A DNA stretch of 34,174 bases from Bifidobacterium ramosum (GCF_009299505.1 NZ_WBSM01000016.1:1-34174), one strand, 5' to 3'; counted from the first letter of the stretch, positions 22,192 through 30,965 are shown. Notes: generated by a model from the letters alone, not told the origin. Translations and numbers: made by a program.

Positions 22192-25100
22192 CGCGCCTCC
22201 TGATAGAGTTCGCCGATGCGCGCGATGATGTGGTCGACCTCCTTGTCGGGGTTGACGAACGCGGCCACGCTCCACACGCTCATCACCGACCAGCCCAGCG
22301 TCGCGAGGTTCTGCATGATGAGACGGTGGCGTTCGCGCGTCGACTGCGTGCCCATGAACTGCACGTCGTCGGTGAGCACGGCCAGCGCGAACGGCTTGTC
22401 CTTGAGGCCCACGACGAGCGGGATGCGCGGCCCGCGGTCGAAGCCGTAGTCGACGGCCACGTTGAGTCCGCGGGCGCGCAGACGGTCGGCGAGATCGACG
22501 AACAACACGTTGTTGTTCGCGCCGGACGCACCGGGAACGGTGATACCAGCGGCATCATCCGATCCGTCACCTGCCGCCGCAACGTCAACGTCACCAGCAC
22601 CAGCAATACCAGCGTCACCCGCGGCCCCGCCATCCAGCTCCTCGGCCCACCGCAGCACGGTCTTGAGCATGCGCGGCCCGGCCTGATGAATCCGCTCGTC
22701 GTCCATGTCATCCGCCGAGAACGACGCCGTGATATCGACGTTACGATCGGCCACCGCCAGCGCGTCGAGCAGCAGGTTCTGCCCGCCGTCGCGCTCCAAC
22801 GGCCCGAACTGCTGGAGCAGCCGCCCGTGCGTGGTCTTCGCGTAGCAGACCGACACGATCACGTCGGTGGCCTGCACGCCCGCGACCTCGCCGATGTTCA
22901 CGATGCGCACGTGGCGCAGGAACCGGCCCATCGCCTTGTTGCGCGAGGCAAGCGCCTTGAGTTCGGCGCCGAGCCGCGCGCGGAACGTCTCGGTCAGGCT
23001 CACGACGGTGAGCACATAGCTGGCGGGCACGATGGTGAATCCGGCCGCACGCTCGGTGATGAGCGCCACGACCTGTTCGATCTCCTGCTGGCTGGATTCG
23101 ACCAGTCCGGACGACATGACCGGCACGCCGGAGCCGTCGACACGGTGGAACCGCACCGCGCCCTGCGTGACGGCGACGTCGTGGCGCACGGTGCCGTAGC
23201 CGTGCGTTTCGAGGAACGCGGTGAGGCGCGGCGAACGGCGCACCGGATGCGACGTGACCTCGACGCCCGGCAGCATGTCGATGAGCCGGCCGAGCGACGG
23301 CGAGGTGACAGTGCGCCGGTGCGCGAGCACGACGACCTGCCGCGCGCGGGCGAGGATCGTGAGCAGTTCGATGGCCGGCATGTGCGCGCCCGCGTCGATG
23401 ATCGCCACGTCGGCGAGCGGCGACGCGTCGGTCAGTGCGGCGAGCGTGGCCGGCGTGGCCATGAGGATCGGCTTGGCGGCGGCGATGATCTGCGGGTTGT
23501 CGCGATGCACGCGCGCGAATGTGGCGTGCGCGGACCCGGCCAGCACGGTGTGCAGCTGGTTGGCCTCCTGCGTGCGTGAGAACAGCAGGTCACTCAGCCG
23601 GCGCATGGATTCCTGCGCGACCATCGGGCCGATCGAACGCACGTGTTCGACGTCGACCTGCGCGAACCGGTCGGCGGCGGTCTGCATGACCGAGCCGTCC
23701 TGATTGGAGATGATCGCGGACGAGTGCACGATGTCCTCGAACACGGTGGTCCACCAGGCGAGCTGCAGTTCGCCGGCGACCGCGTCGACGTCCACGCGGC
23801 GGTTGTGCAGGTCGTCGACGAGTTCGACCAGACCGATCGTGCGGAACTCCTGCTCGAGGCAGCAGCGTTCGGGCAGCGTGTCGAGCGCGTGGCGGTCGTC
23901 GTACAGCGCCTTGAGCCGCTCTTCGACGTAGTTGAGGTCGTCGGTGTCGAGGTTGCCGCCGGCGGGCGTGGTGGCGAGCACGGTGTTGAGCGCGGTCATG
24001 CCGGCCGCGAGCGCGTCCTGCGTTTCGATGATGTCGTCGAGGCGCGGCGGCAGCACCGGCCAGCCGCCGTGCGGCACGAACAGCCGCCATTGCGCGGCCT
24101 GCTTGGCCACGACCTTGAGCGCCTCGTGCAGGTTCTCGACCTGTGCACCGACGCGCAGCAGACTCTTGGCTTCCTTGATGTGCCGGCGACGCTCCCAGAA
24201 GCCCATCGACGTGCCTTCGGCCTTGCGGTCGGCCTTGGGCTTGCTTGCCTCGATCATCGCGTCGATGTCGCGTTCGAAGATCTCGGGCTGGAACACGTCG
24301 AGCACGCGGCGCAGGTTTTTGAGCACGGTGACCTGCCGTCCCCATTCGTGCGCGTTGTTTGGCACGGGGAAGCCGCACACCTGCGCAGTGCTTTTCACCT
24401 GTTCGCGAGTGGCCGGTAGGAGCTTGTTGAGCAGGTCGACGACGTGCTGGTAGGCGTTCACGGCCTCTTCTTCGGTGCCGAGCGACGCGTGGTACCACAC
24501 GGTGTCTTCGGGGCCGATGGTGAATTCGCCGAGTTCGCCGGCGCGGCGCAGTTTGCCCGCCCATTCGTCGAGGTGGCCGCCGATGGCGTGCGCGGTCTGC
24601 GGCACGAGCCGCACGTGCGTGGCCGGATGCGTGGGCAGCGACGCGATGGACGCGAGGTTCTGGATGGTCTGGTAGGCGGACACGCCCCATTTCTCGTTGA
24701 GTCCGTGCAGGTCGCCGAGGTAGCGGGTCAGGCGCGAGCGCACGCCCACGAGTTCGTCGGCGAGCTGGTCGAAGCGCGACGTGGCGACGCCCGGTCGGAA
24801 GCCGACGGCGGCGATGAGCTGACGGTCGATGTTGGCGGCGACCTGGTCGCCGGCGATGTCGAGCAGCTGGCCGCTCATCTCGTTGGCGCGGATGGTCTGC
24901 GTGAAGCGTCGCTTCTGTTCGGCCACGCACGGCACGTAGAGCACGGTGCGGCCGTTCATGACGCAGCGCGACGCGATGGCCGCTGCCTGGTCGGCGGTGT
25001 CCTTGCCGACCTCGCTGTCGACGAACAGGCTGCGGCCGGAGGCGGCCATGTTCGCCGCGTAGCGTACCGCGTTGTCGACGTCGCCGACTTCATATTCGGT

Positions 25101-26024
25101 GTGCGGATCAGCGTCGAACGGGCTGAAGTCGGGCATCGGCGCGCCCTTAAGCGCGTCGATCGCGTCGCGGCGGCCGGCGAGCGCGTCGAGCAGCTGGTTG
25201 CCGCTCGATCCGGCGGCCAGTCGGTCGATGATGCGCTGGCTTTCGGCGAGCATGAGCGACGACGGGTCGACGAAGCAGCCGAGGATGAGCTGGCGTTCGA
25301 TGTCGAAGCCGGGGAATGCTGGGCGGGCGCGGTCGGTGATAAGCGCGAACACGGCGGACGTGTCGGGCGTGCCGTTCGCATAGTTCGACCCGTCGAACAG
25401 TTCTTCGGCGGTGAGCCGGATGCCCTGTTCGCGCATGGCCGCGACGAACGCAATGTTGAGTTCCACTCGGCCGGTGAATCGCACGGTGGTGCGCTTGTCC
25501 ACGTCGCCATCCTGCGTGACCTCGACCGGATACAGCAGCACGGGCATCTGGTTGCCGTCCCAGCTGGCCACGCCGACGGCGAGCGACAGTTCGGCCACGC
25601 CGCTGAGCCGCATCTTCGCGGCCTTGTCGTCGAGCACGCGTTCGATGCGGCGGCCGGCGGCACGCAGCATGCCGTTGTCGCGGAACAGCGCGTCGAGCGG
25701 CGCGTGGCCACTGGCGAACAGCTGCGCGACGCCGGAGGGGTGCGCGTGGGTCATGTCGAGTTTGGACGCCAGCTGGTTGATGTCCTCGAGCGGCGACGGC
25801 GCGAGCGTGGCGCGGTAGCGTTCGCGCCAGACGCGGATGTCGTCCAACTGGTCGGTCGGCGCGTGCGGTGCCGGCTGTGCGACGGGCTGTACGGTCTGCG
25901 CCGCTTGCGGTTCCGGGGTCGTCGCCGGCGAGTCTGCGGACGGCCGCGCCGTGTCGGCGGGCGCGGCCTGGGCGGCGGGCTGTGCCTGCTCGGGCTGAAC
26001 GTTGGTATCGCTGGTATCGCTCAT
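22188..26024 (-). CDS. helicase-like protein with eroded ATPase motifs (DUF4011/SF1-type)
   Basis: 1278 residues. It has the layout of the large actinobacterial DUF4011/SF1 helicase-nuclease family: a Pro/Ala-rich N-terminal tail (about 1-58), a core domain, and a C-terminal VSR/RecB-like nuclease-fold module (RGLNVAVDYGFDRGPRIPLVVG, AVLTDD, LGWSVMSVWSVAAFVNPDKE; about 1190-1275). The catalytic positions are degenerate. Where Walker A is expected (GPPGTGKS) there is FVDSEVGKD (334-342). Where DEAS/DEAQ is expected there is IIDAGAHMP (Asp877). The motif VI arginine region reads LLLDALAVADRN. The comparison with the canonical family is from memory. It is encoded 7 bp after the FHA gene and overlaps the next gene by 4 bp. 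A structural or regulatory role seems likelier than active unwinding. Confidence 0.7.
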   Translation of the reverse strand: MSDTSDTNVQPEQAQPAAQAAPADTARPSADSPATTPEPQAAQTVQPVAQPAPHAPTDQLDDIRVWRERYRATLAPSPLEDINQLASKLDMTHAHPSGVAQLFASGHAPLDALFRDNGMLRAAGRRIERVLDDKAAKMRLSGVAELSLAVGVASWDGNQMPVLLYPVEVTQDGDVDKRTTVRFTGRVELNIAFVAAMREQGIRLTAEELFDGSNYANGTPDTSAVFALITDRARPAFPGFDIERQLILGCFVDPSSLMLAESQRIIDRLAAGSSGNQLLDALAGRRDAIDALKGAPMPDFSPFDADPHTEYEVGDVDNAVRYAANMAASGRSLFVDSEVGKDTADQAAAIASRCVMNGRTVLYVPCVAEQKRRFTQTIRANEMSGQLLDIAGDQVAANIDRQLIAAVGFRPGVATSRFDQLADELVGVRSRLTRYLGDLHGLNEKWGVSAYQTIQNLASIASLPTHPATHVRLVPQTAHAIGGHLDEWAGKLRRAGELGEFTIGPEDTVWYHASLGTEEEAVNAYQHVVDLLNKLLPATREQVKSTAQVCGFPVPNNAHEWGRQVTVLKNLRRVLDVFQPEIFERDIDAMIEASKPKADRKAEGTSMGFWERRRHIKEAKSLLRVGAQVENLHEALKVVAKQAAQWRLFVPHGGWPVLPPRLDDIIETQDALAAGMTALNTVLATTPAGGNLDTDDLNYVEERLKALYDDRHALDTLPERCCLEQEFRTIGLVELVDDLHNRRVDVDAVAGELQLAWWTTVFEDIVHSSAIISNQDGSVMQTAADRFAQVDVEHVRSIGPMVAQESMRRLSDLLFSRTQEANQLHTVLAGSAHATFARVHRDNPQIIAAAKPILMATPATLAALTDASPLADVAIIDAGAHMPAIELLTILARARQVVVLAHRRTVTSPSLGRLIDMLPGVEVTSHPVRRSPRLTAFLETHGYGTVRHDVAVTQGAVRFHRVDGSGVPVMSSGLVESSQQEIEQVVALITERAAGFTIVPASYVLTVVSLTETFRARLGAELKALASRNKAMGRFLRHVRIVNIGEVAGVQATDVIVSVCYAKTTHGRLLQQFGPLERDGGQNLLLDALAVADRNVDITASFSADDMDDERIHQAGPRMLKTVLRWAEELDGGAAGDAGIAGAGDVDVAAAGDGSDDAAGITVPGASGANNNVLFVDLADRLRARGLNVAVDYGFDRGPRIPLVVGLKDKPFALAVLTDDVQFMGTQSTRERHRLIMQNLATLGWSVMSVWSVAAFVNPDKEVDHIIARIGELYQEAR

Positions 26025-26031
26025 GATCGGC

Positions 26032-27675
26032 TCACTTCCCTACCGCTTTGCGGTAGTCCTGATATCCGGGATTGTTCTCGAGCGCGGCGTCGATGTCGCG
26101 GTTGCCCTGCGCCGACAGCCATGCGTACAGGTCGTCGTACAGCGACGGGTTCATGGCGAGGAACGGCAGGAGCTGCGGGTAGCGTGCCATGTGGAACTGC
26201 ACGGAGAAGTCGCCGGTGCGCTTCGCCTCGTCGGAGGTGAGCCCGTCGACTTCGACGCTGGGTTCCGGGCGCTTGAAGTCGCCTTTTGCGACGCGGTCGA
26301 ACACCGAACCGGGTTCGAAGACCGGCGCGTACGTGCCGGTGGCGTCGGGCTGATCGTAGCCGCTCGGCTGCCGCACCGGCTGATCGGTGGTGAACTGCTG
26401 CGTGGCGATGGTCTGCGCGACGTCCGGCTGGTCGGCGGCGGTCATCGGGCGGAACAGTTGATCGTGGACGTCGGACGACGGTTCGGTCGGCTGGACGACC
26501 GGCTGCTCGGCCGACGATGCGGACGACGATGCCGCAACGGACGGTTCCGACGTCGGCTGATCTGCAGTCGGCTGATCTGCAGTCGATTGATCCGCAGTCG
26601 ATTGATTCGTGGCCGGCTGATCACTGGCCGACGGCACAACCGTGGTCGACTGGTCTTCGGTCTCCTGATTCGCGGACGACGATGCCGCGGTATGATCCTG
26701 CGGCATATCCTGCGACGAGACTGCGGACTGATCGGCCGGCGCGCCCTCATCAGACGACGTGCCATCGTCGGACACCGCGACGTGTTCCGCCTCGGCATGC
26801 ACCGGACGCACCGGATGCGCGATCACGGAAATCGGCATCACGCGATCCGCCGGCGCGACCGTATCGGTCTTCAACGCATTCGGCACGACGTACGACGGAG
26901 ACCCGAACGACACATCCTGCGCCGGCTCCTCGTCGGACGCAACAGGCGGCACGGAAGACTTCGGTTCGGCCAACTGCGGCAGCTCGGACGACTCGGCTAA
27001 CGCGTCGACGAACAGATCGCGCGGCTCATGCGGCTGCTGCTGCACGGTCAACGGCATGGAATCGGCGATCAGGGCGTTGTCCTCCGGCTCACGCGCGCCG
27101 ACATGCGGCATGAAGCTGCGCAACGACGCCATCTTCAGCTCGTTCACGCGGCTCGCCACGCTGCTCGCGGTGAACGCGCTCGTCGGCTCGCCGGCGCGCA
27201 GATCAAGAATATCGTCAACCGACAGTTCGGCCGCATCCGGCTCGGGCTTCGCATCACCCATCGCATACTCGAACAGATCGGTGACCTGCGGCTTCGGCTG
27301 CGGCTCCGGCTCGTCCACACGGATGAAATCGACCGGTACATCGCCGAACTGCATGCGCACGGCCGCGGATGGCAACGGGAACTCCACATGCGCGGGCAGC
27401 CGAACCAACGTGCCGTCGGCACGCACCATATACGTGCCGTTCGTGGAACCGATATCGCAGATGGTCGCGTCGCCGCTGGCCGACACCGCGAACACGGCAT
27501 GGCGTTTCGACATGGAACGCGTGTCATCCGGCACCTCGAACCGCACGATGCCGGTGTCAGGCAACGGGCGAATCGGCCGGCGCCCGATCTCCAGTCGTTC
27601 GGACGGCAGCACGCTCACCTGATCGCAGCCCTTGACCCTCACCAACCACCTGAGAGATCGCCGTTCATCGCTCAC
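26032..27675 (-). CDS. FHA-domain protein with LRV-like C-terminus
   Basis: 547 residues. The N-terminal forkhead-associated domain (about 8-110) has the key phosphothreonine-binding residues: Gly31-Arg32 (LEIGRRP), Ser56-His59 (SMSKRHA) and Asn79-Gly80 (DIGSTNGTYM). A long disordered middle follows, with Asp/Ser/Gln/Thr repeats (runs of ADQST and ADQPT around residues 350-375). The C-terminal about 60 residues (QFHMARYPQLLPFLAMNPSL, then DDLYAWLSAQGNRDIDAAL) resemble the variant leucine-rich-repeat module often attached to bifidobacterial FHA proteins. It probably reads Ser/Thr-kinase phosphorylation. GTG 27675 follows AAAGGCAGG; a TTG 33 bases earlier is possible. It is the first gene of a three-gene operon with the helicase-like and 83-aa genes. 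Confidence 0.88.
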   Translation of the reverse strand: MSDERRSLRWLVRVKGCDQVSVLPSERLEIGRRPIRPLPDTGIVRFEVPDDTRSMSKRHAVFAVSASGDATICDIGSTNGTYMVRADGTLVRLPAHVEFPLPSAAVRMQFGDVPVDFIRVDEPEPQPKPQVTDLFEYAMGDAKPEPDAAELSVDDILDLRAGEPTSAFTASSVASRVNELKMASLRSFMPHVGAREPEDNALIADSMPLTVQQQPHEPRDLFVDALAESSELPQLAEPKSSVPPVASDEEPAQDVSFGSPSYVVPNALKTDTVAPADRVMPISVIAHPVRPVHAEAEHVAVSDDGTSSDEGAPADQSAVSSQDMPQDHTAASSSANQETEDQSTTVVPSASDQPATNQSTADQSTADQPTADQPTSEPSVAASSSASSAEQPVVQPTEPSSDVHDQLFRPMTAADQPDVAQTIATQQFTTDQPVRQPSGYDQPDATGTYAPVFEPGSVFDRVAKGDFKRPEPSVEVDGLTSDEAKRTGDFSVQFHMARYPQLLPFLAMNPSLYDDLYAWLSAQGNRDIDAALENNPGYQDYRKAVGK

Positions 27676-27879
27676 CGCGCCGCCTGCCTTTCCGAAACGT
27701 CCTTCCAAAACACACTATGTGCCATTGTGTCATGCTTCGCCCGATATTGCACGGAACGCCGGCACAAGACGCGACACTTTCGCCCACAATCTTCGCACAT
27801 GGGCGGTATGTATGCACCGCAACCAAGCCGACCGGTCGACCGGACCGATCCGGGCGCCGGAACACCACGCGGCACATAC

Positions 27880-27920
27880 GACGAAACCCCGCCGGGCCGA
27901 AGCACGGACGGGGTTTCGCA
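27880..27920 (-). terminator. probable rplL terminator
   Basis: Perfect 9-bp arms CGAAACCCC/GGGGTTTCG (27918-27910 with 27890-27882) around a 19-base GC-rich loop. The T tract on the minus strand is only the TTT within the stem. It lies about 40 bp after rplL. No gene is seen in 27676-27955. Confidence 0.65.
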
Positions 27921-27955
27921 AGCGTGGTAATGTGCGGGCTTCACTCCCGCGTGCA

Positions 27956-28339
27956 TTACTTGAGCTCGACGGTGGCGCCAGCCTCTTCCAGCTGAGCCTT
28001 GGCCTTCTCGGCGTCTTCCTTCTTGGCCTTCTCGAGGATGGCCTTCGGGGCGCCGTCAACCATGGCCTTGGCGTCGGCCAGGCCAGCGTTGGTGATGGCC
28101 TTGACGGCCTTGATGACCTGGATCTTCTTGTCGCCGACAGCGGTCAGGACGACGTCGAACTCGGTCTTCTCTTCTTCCTCAGCGGCAGCGCCGGCGGCCG
28201 GAGCGGCAGCGACAGCGGCGACCGGAGCAGCGGCCTCGACGTCGAACTTCTCTTCGAAGGCCTTGACGAACTCGGAGAGCTCGACGAGGGTCATTTCACC
28301 GAAAGCTTCCAGGAGCTCTTCGTTGGTGTACTTAGCCAT
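27956..28339 (-). CDS. rplL: 50S ribosomal protein L7/L12
   Basis: 127 residues: N-terminal dimerisation domain ([21 protein letters not shown]), Ala-rich hinge ([19 protein letters not shown]), and the C-terminal factor-binding domain ([20 protein letters not shown], then [15 protein letters not shown]). The stalk protein recruits translation GTPases. GAAAGGA lies 7 nt before ATG 28339. It is downstream of rplJ with a 104-bp gap that contains a hairpin. Confidence 0.98.
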   Translation of the reverse strand: MAKYTNEELLEAFGEMTLVELSEFVKAFEEKFDVEAAAPVAAVAAAPAAGAAAEEEEKTEFDVVLTAVGDKKIQVIKAVKAITNAGLADAKAMVDGAPKAILEKAKKEDAEKAKAQLEEAGATVELK

Positions 28340-28421
28340 GATGGCTTCCTTTCATTCTGGCGGCGGTCTGCGTGCTCGTGCGGGCGCGCCGTCTCAATGT
28401 TGTTTGTTTTTCCGAATGGTT

Positions 28422-28439
28422 CATGCGGCGAGCCGCATG
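28422..28439 (-). other. hairpin between rplJ and rplL
   Basis: CATGCGGC/GCCGCATG, 8-bp perfect stem with a 2-base loop, directly after the rplJ stop. It has no adjacent T tract; a T-rich run (read AAAAACAAACAAC on the minus strand) follows later. It may be an mRNA processing or stability element that helps L12 accumulate in excess over L10. Confidence 0.4.
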
Positions 28440-28443
28440 GGGA

Positions 28444-28965
28444 TCAAGCTGCCTTTTCCTGCTTCTCGCGCAGGGCGTCGATGGTACGCACGGCCTTGGT
28501 CGGCAGAGCGACGAACAGGTACGCGGCCTTGGAGGTCGTGGCCTTGAGGTCGCCGGCGAACTTGGACAGCAGCTGCGGGCGAGACATCATGTCCGCCAGC
28601 TTCGTCGCACCCTCGCCGTCGTAGACGGTGCCATCGGCATAGCCGCCCGAGATAACGAGAGCCTTGTTGGTCTTGGCAAAGTCACGCAGGACCTTCGCAG
28701 CCTCAATGAAGTCGCCCTTCACGAAGGTGATGGCGGTCGGGCCCTTGAGCAGGTCGTCAAGACCCTCAATGCCCGCTTCCTTGGCGGCGATACGCGCCAG
28801 CGTGTTCTTAGCCACAGTGTAGGAAGTATCGCGGCCTAGCTTTTCGCGCAGTTCGGAAACCTGCGGAACGGTAAGCCCGCGGTACTCGGTCAGGTAGACG
28901 GCATCAGCGTTACGGAACTGCTCCGTAAGCTGAGCGACCACCGCTTCCTTTTCGGGCCTCTTCAT
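28444..28965 (-). CDS. rplJ: 50S ribosomal protein L10
   Basis: 173 residues: MKRPEKEAVVAQLTEQFRNA (RNA-binding start), VYLTEYRGLTVPQVSELREKL and the KNTLARIAAKEAG segment are diagnostic, ending with the helical tail that binds L12 dimers. AGGAACGCC precedes the ATG. It is the anchor of the ribosomal stalk and, in other bacteria, the autoregulator of its own operon through the leader mRNA. Confidence 0.98.
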   Translation of the reverse strand: MKRPEKEAVVAQLTEQFRNADAVYLTEYRGLTVPQVSELREKLGRDTSYTVAKNTLARIAAKEAGIEGLDDLLKGPTAITFVKGDFIEAAKVLRDFAKTNKALVISGGYADGTVYDGEGATKLADMMSRPQLLSKFAGDLKATTSKAAYLFVALPTKAVRTIDALREKQEKAA

Positions 28966-29188
28966 GGCGTTCCTTCCTAGATCGGCCGTTGATCTGTTCG
29001 GTTTGGCGCGTCATGTCATCCGCAGGGCAATAAAAAAGCCCTGCACACAGGCAGAGCAACATTCGGCCACTACTCGTCTTGCGACGTACGGCAACCCGCG
29101 AACGGGCGACTATCTCTCAACCTGCGCTGGCTTGGCGAACCAAACTTCGTGGGACTCGCGTCCCCAACCAACGGTCTGTGGTTTACGG
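28966..29188 (-). ncRNA. rplJ-rplL leader RNA
   Basis: About 220 nt between the inferred transcription start and rplJ. It contains several complementary GC-rich stretches and a terminator-like hairpin near its 3' end. This is the expected location of the L10-binding leader (Rfam L10_leader class). I assign it from position and structure potential, not from a folded model. Confidence 0.6.
29029..29058 (-). terminator. attenuator in the rplJ leader
   Basis: On the minus strand, stem GCTCTGC/GCAGGGC (one wobble; 29058-29052 with 29045-29039) with loop CTGTGT is followed by TTTTTTATTG. It stands about 65 bp before rplJ, so it can only make sense as a conditional terminator or partial stop. Confidence 0.75.
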
Positions 29189-29194
29189 AGAAAT

Positions 29195-29224
29195 AAGTTA
29201 CGCCCGGGTCATGACTTCTGTCAA
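29195..29224 (-). promoter_or_regulatory. rplJ-rplL promoter
   Basis: Minus-strand TTGACA (29224-29219, perfect -35) and TAACTT (29200-29195) separated by 18 bp. Confidence 0.7.
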
Positions 29225-29234
29225 ACCCGGGCGT
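29200..29234. promoter_or_regulatory. perfect inverted repeat straddling the rplJ promoter
   Basis: ACGCCCGGGT (29200-29209) and ACCCGGGCGT (29225-29234), 10-bp perfect arms around the 15-bp spacer that carries the -35. One arm touches the -10, the other sits just upstream of the -35, which is an operator-like arrangement. Confidence 0.6.
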
Positions 29235-29323
29235 GTCGCGCATGCTCGTACTGATCGCCAACGACCATGCCGTCACCGCAATCTCCATACATCCGTACGT
29301 AAGTACGTAAACCCATACCCAAC

Positions 29324-29371
29324 AACGGACATACAGCCGATTCACGTACCGAAATCAGCTGTATGTCCGTT
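29324..29371. repeat. family A palindrome (A19)
   Basis: 19-bp arms with one mismatch (AATCAGCTG for AATCGGCTG), centre of 10. It lies about 40 bp beyond the 3' end of the MFS transporter gene. Confidence 0.93.
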
Positions 29372-29409
29372 GGGGAAAGCCGCACGTGACGTACGAAAAC
29401 GACCGCGAC

Positions 29410-30735
29410 TTACTTCGTGTAGTCCTTGTTCTTGCTTTCCTTGATCAGGAACAGGGCGACGAGCGCGAGCACGGACATCACGGCGAGGTACCAGCCGACG
29501 GACTGGACGGTGCCGGTCGCCTGCACGAGCGCGGTGGCGATGGTCGGGGCGAACGCGCCACCGAGGATCGCAGCGAGGTTGTAGCTCAGGCCGGCGCCGG
29601 AGTAGCGCACGCTGGTCGGGAACAGCTCAGGCAGGTACGCGCCGCACGGTCCGAACAGCGAGCCCATGCAGCAGAAGCCGACGCACAGGAACAGCATCAC
29701 GGTGAACGGGTTGTGCTGCAGCGACTGCAGGGCGAAGATGCCGAACACGAGCGTGCACAGCGTCGCGGTGATGAGCACCGTCTTGCGGCCGAGCTTGTCG
29801 GCGTACAGGCAGGAGATGATGATGAAGATCGCGAAGAAGAACACCGACACCATCTGCATGGCGAGGTACTCGTTCTGGGTGAACGCCGGCTTCATGACCT
29901 TCACGCCGTAGCTCAGCGACCACGTGCCGAGCACGTAGAACAGCGAGTAGGTGATGCCCATCGCGAAGGTGCCAAGCAGCACTTCCTTCCAGTACGGCAA
30001 CAGCGAGCGCAGCGGATGCTTGACGACGCGGTCCTCGGCCTCGGCCTGACGGAAGATCGGGGTTTCGGTCATGTGCAGACGCACGTACAGGCCGATCGCG
30101 ACCAGCACCGCGGAGCACAGGAACGGGATACGCCAGCCCCACGCCTGCATTTGCTCGGGGCCGAGCACGGTGTCGAGCAGCAGGTTCAGGCCGTACGCGC
30201 AGAAGAAGCCGATCGGGGCGCCGAGGTTCGGGAAGGAGCCATAGAGCGCGCGCTTGTTGGCCGGCGCGTTCTCCGTGGCGACCAGCGCCGCGCCGGACCA
30301 TTCGCCGGCGAGGCCGACGCCCTGGCAGGCGCGGCAGATGCACAGAATGATGATCGAGAACACGCCGAGCTGCTCATAGCCGGGCAGGCAGCCGACGAGG
30401 AACGTCGAGATGCCCATCGTCATGAGCGCGACGACCAGCGTGGTCTTGCGGCCGATCTTGTCGCCGAAGTGGCCGAACAGCATGGAGCCGAACGGACGGG
30501 CGAGGAACGACACGGCGAACGTCAGGAACGCGAGCATGGTGCCGATGGCCGGGTTCGCCTTGGTGGCGCCCGGGAAGAAGATCGCGCCGAAGTAGCTGGC
30601 GGACGCGATGGAATAGCAGTAGTTGTCGTAGAACTCGATGGCGGTGCCGACCATCGACGCGGCGATGATCTCGGGCACGGAATCGCGCTTGTCGGCGGCG
30701 GCTTGCGACGCCGACACGGCTGCGGATGCGGACAT
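29410..30735 (-). CDS. MFS transporter, metabolite:H+ symporter (MHS) family
   Basis: 441 residues, 12 hydrophobic helices. MHS features: GTAIEFYDNYCYSIASASYF in helix 1, RPFGSMLFGHFGDKIGRKTT in loop 2-3 (MFS signature GxxxDxxGRR/K), CRACQGVGLAGEWSGAALVATE in helix 4, and GWRIPFLCSA in helix 6. Relatives such as ProP, KgtP and ShiA import osmolytes or organic acids; the substrate here is unknown. ATG 30735 has AGGGGAAG 8 nt upstream. A perfect palindrome 150 bp upstream may be its operator. Confidence 0.9.
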   Translation of the reverse strand: MSASAAVSASQAAADKRDSVPEIIAASMVGTAIEFYDNYCYSIASASYFGAIFFPGATKANPAIGTMLAFLTFAVSFLARPFGSMLFGHFGDKIGRKTTLVVALMTMGISTFLVGCLPGYEQLGVFSIIILCICRACQGVGLAGEWSGAALVATENAPANKRALYGSFPNLGAPIGFFCAYGLNLLLDTVLGPEQMQAWGWRIPFLCSAVLVAIGLYVRLHMTETPIFRQAEAEDRVVKHPLRSLLPYWKEVLLGTFAMGITYSLFYVLGTWSLSYGVKVMKPAFTQNEYLAMQMVSVFFFAIFIIISCLYADKLGRKTVLITATLCTLVFGIFALQSLQHNPFTVMLFLCVGFCCMGSLFGPCGAYLPELFPTSVRYSGAGLSYNLAAILGGAFAPTIATALVQATGTVQSVGWYLAVMSVLALVALFLIKESKNKDYTK

Positions 30736-30843
30736 GATGAGTCTTCCCCTCTTATACCTTCGATTGCGACCGGCGATGAATTCAGGCAACGGCCGCGCGA
30801 GAAACGCACCGGGTATGCGACATCCGCATCAGGGGCTTTTGGC

Positions 30844-30899
30844 CAGCGGTGTCGCACACCGCTGTGCTGATGTATGAGTGTGGTCGATAACTGGTTATC
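30844..30899. promoter_or_regulatory. operator-like palindrome and hairpin upstream of the MFS gene
   Basis: GATAACTGGTTATC (30886-30899) is a perfect 14-bp palindrome of the size bound by dimeric repressors. Closer to the gene, CAGCGGTGT/ACACCGCTG (30844-30864) forms a perfect 9-bp stem with a 3-base loop in the leader. No promoter pair is convincing. Confidence 0.5.
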
Positions 30900-30929
30900 A
30901 CGGTGCGGTTTGACCACATAGTGAACGCA

Positions 30930-30965
30930 ACGTGCCCCCGCCGGAATCGTCCGACGAGGGCACGT
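30930..30965 (-). terminator. possible terminator of the purine permease gene
   Basis: Arms ACGTGCCC/GGGCACGT (30965-30958 with 30937-30930) around a GC-rich centre. No T tract, so the terminator role is only inferred from position about 60 bp after the stop. Confidence 0.4.

Noticed and set aside
22188..26024. Pseudogene
   Set aside because: The catalytic motifs look eroded, but the frame is intact for 1278 codons and tightly coupled to both neighbours, so a maintained non-catalytic protein is likelier than a decaying gene.
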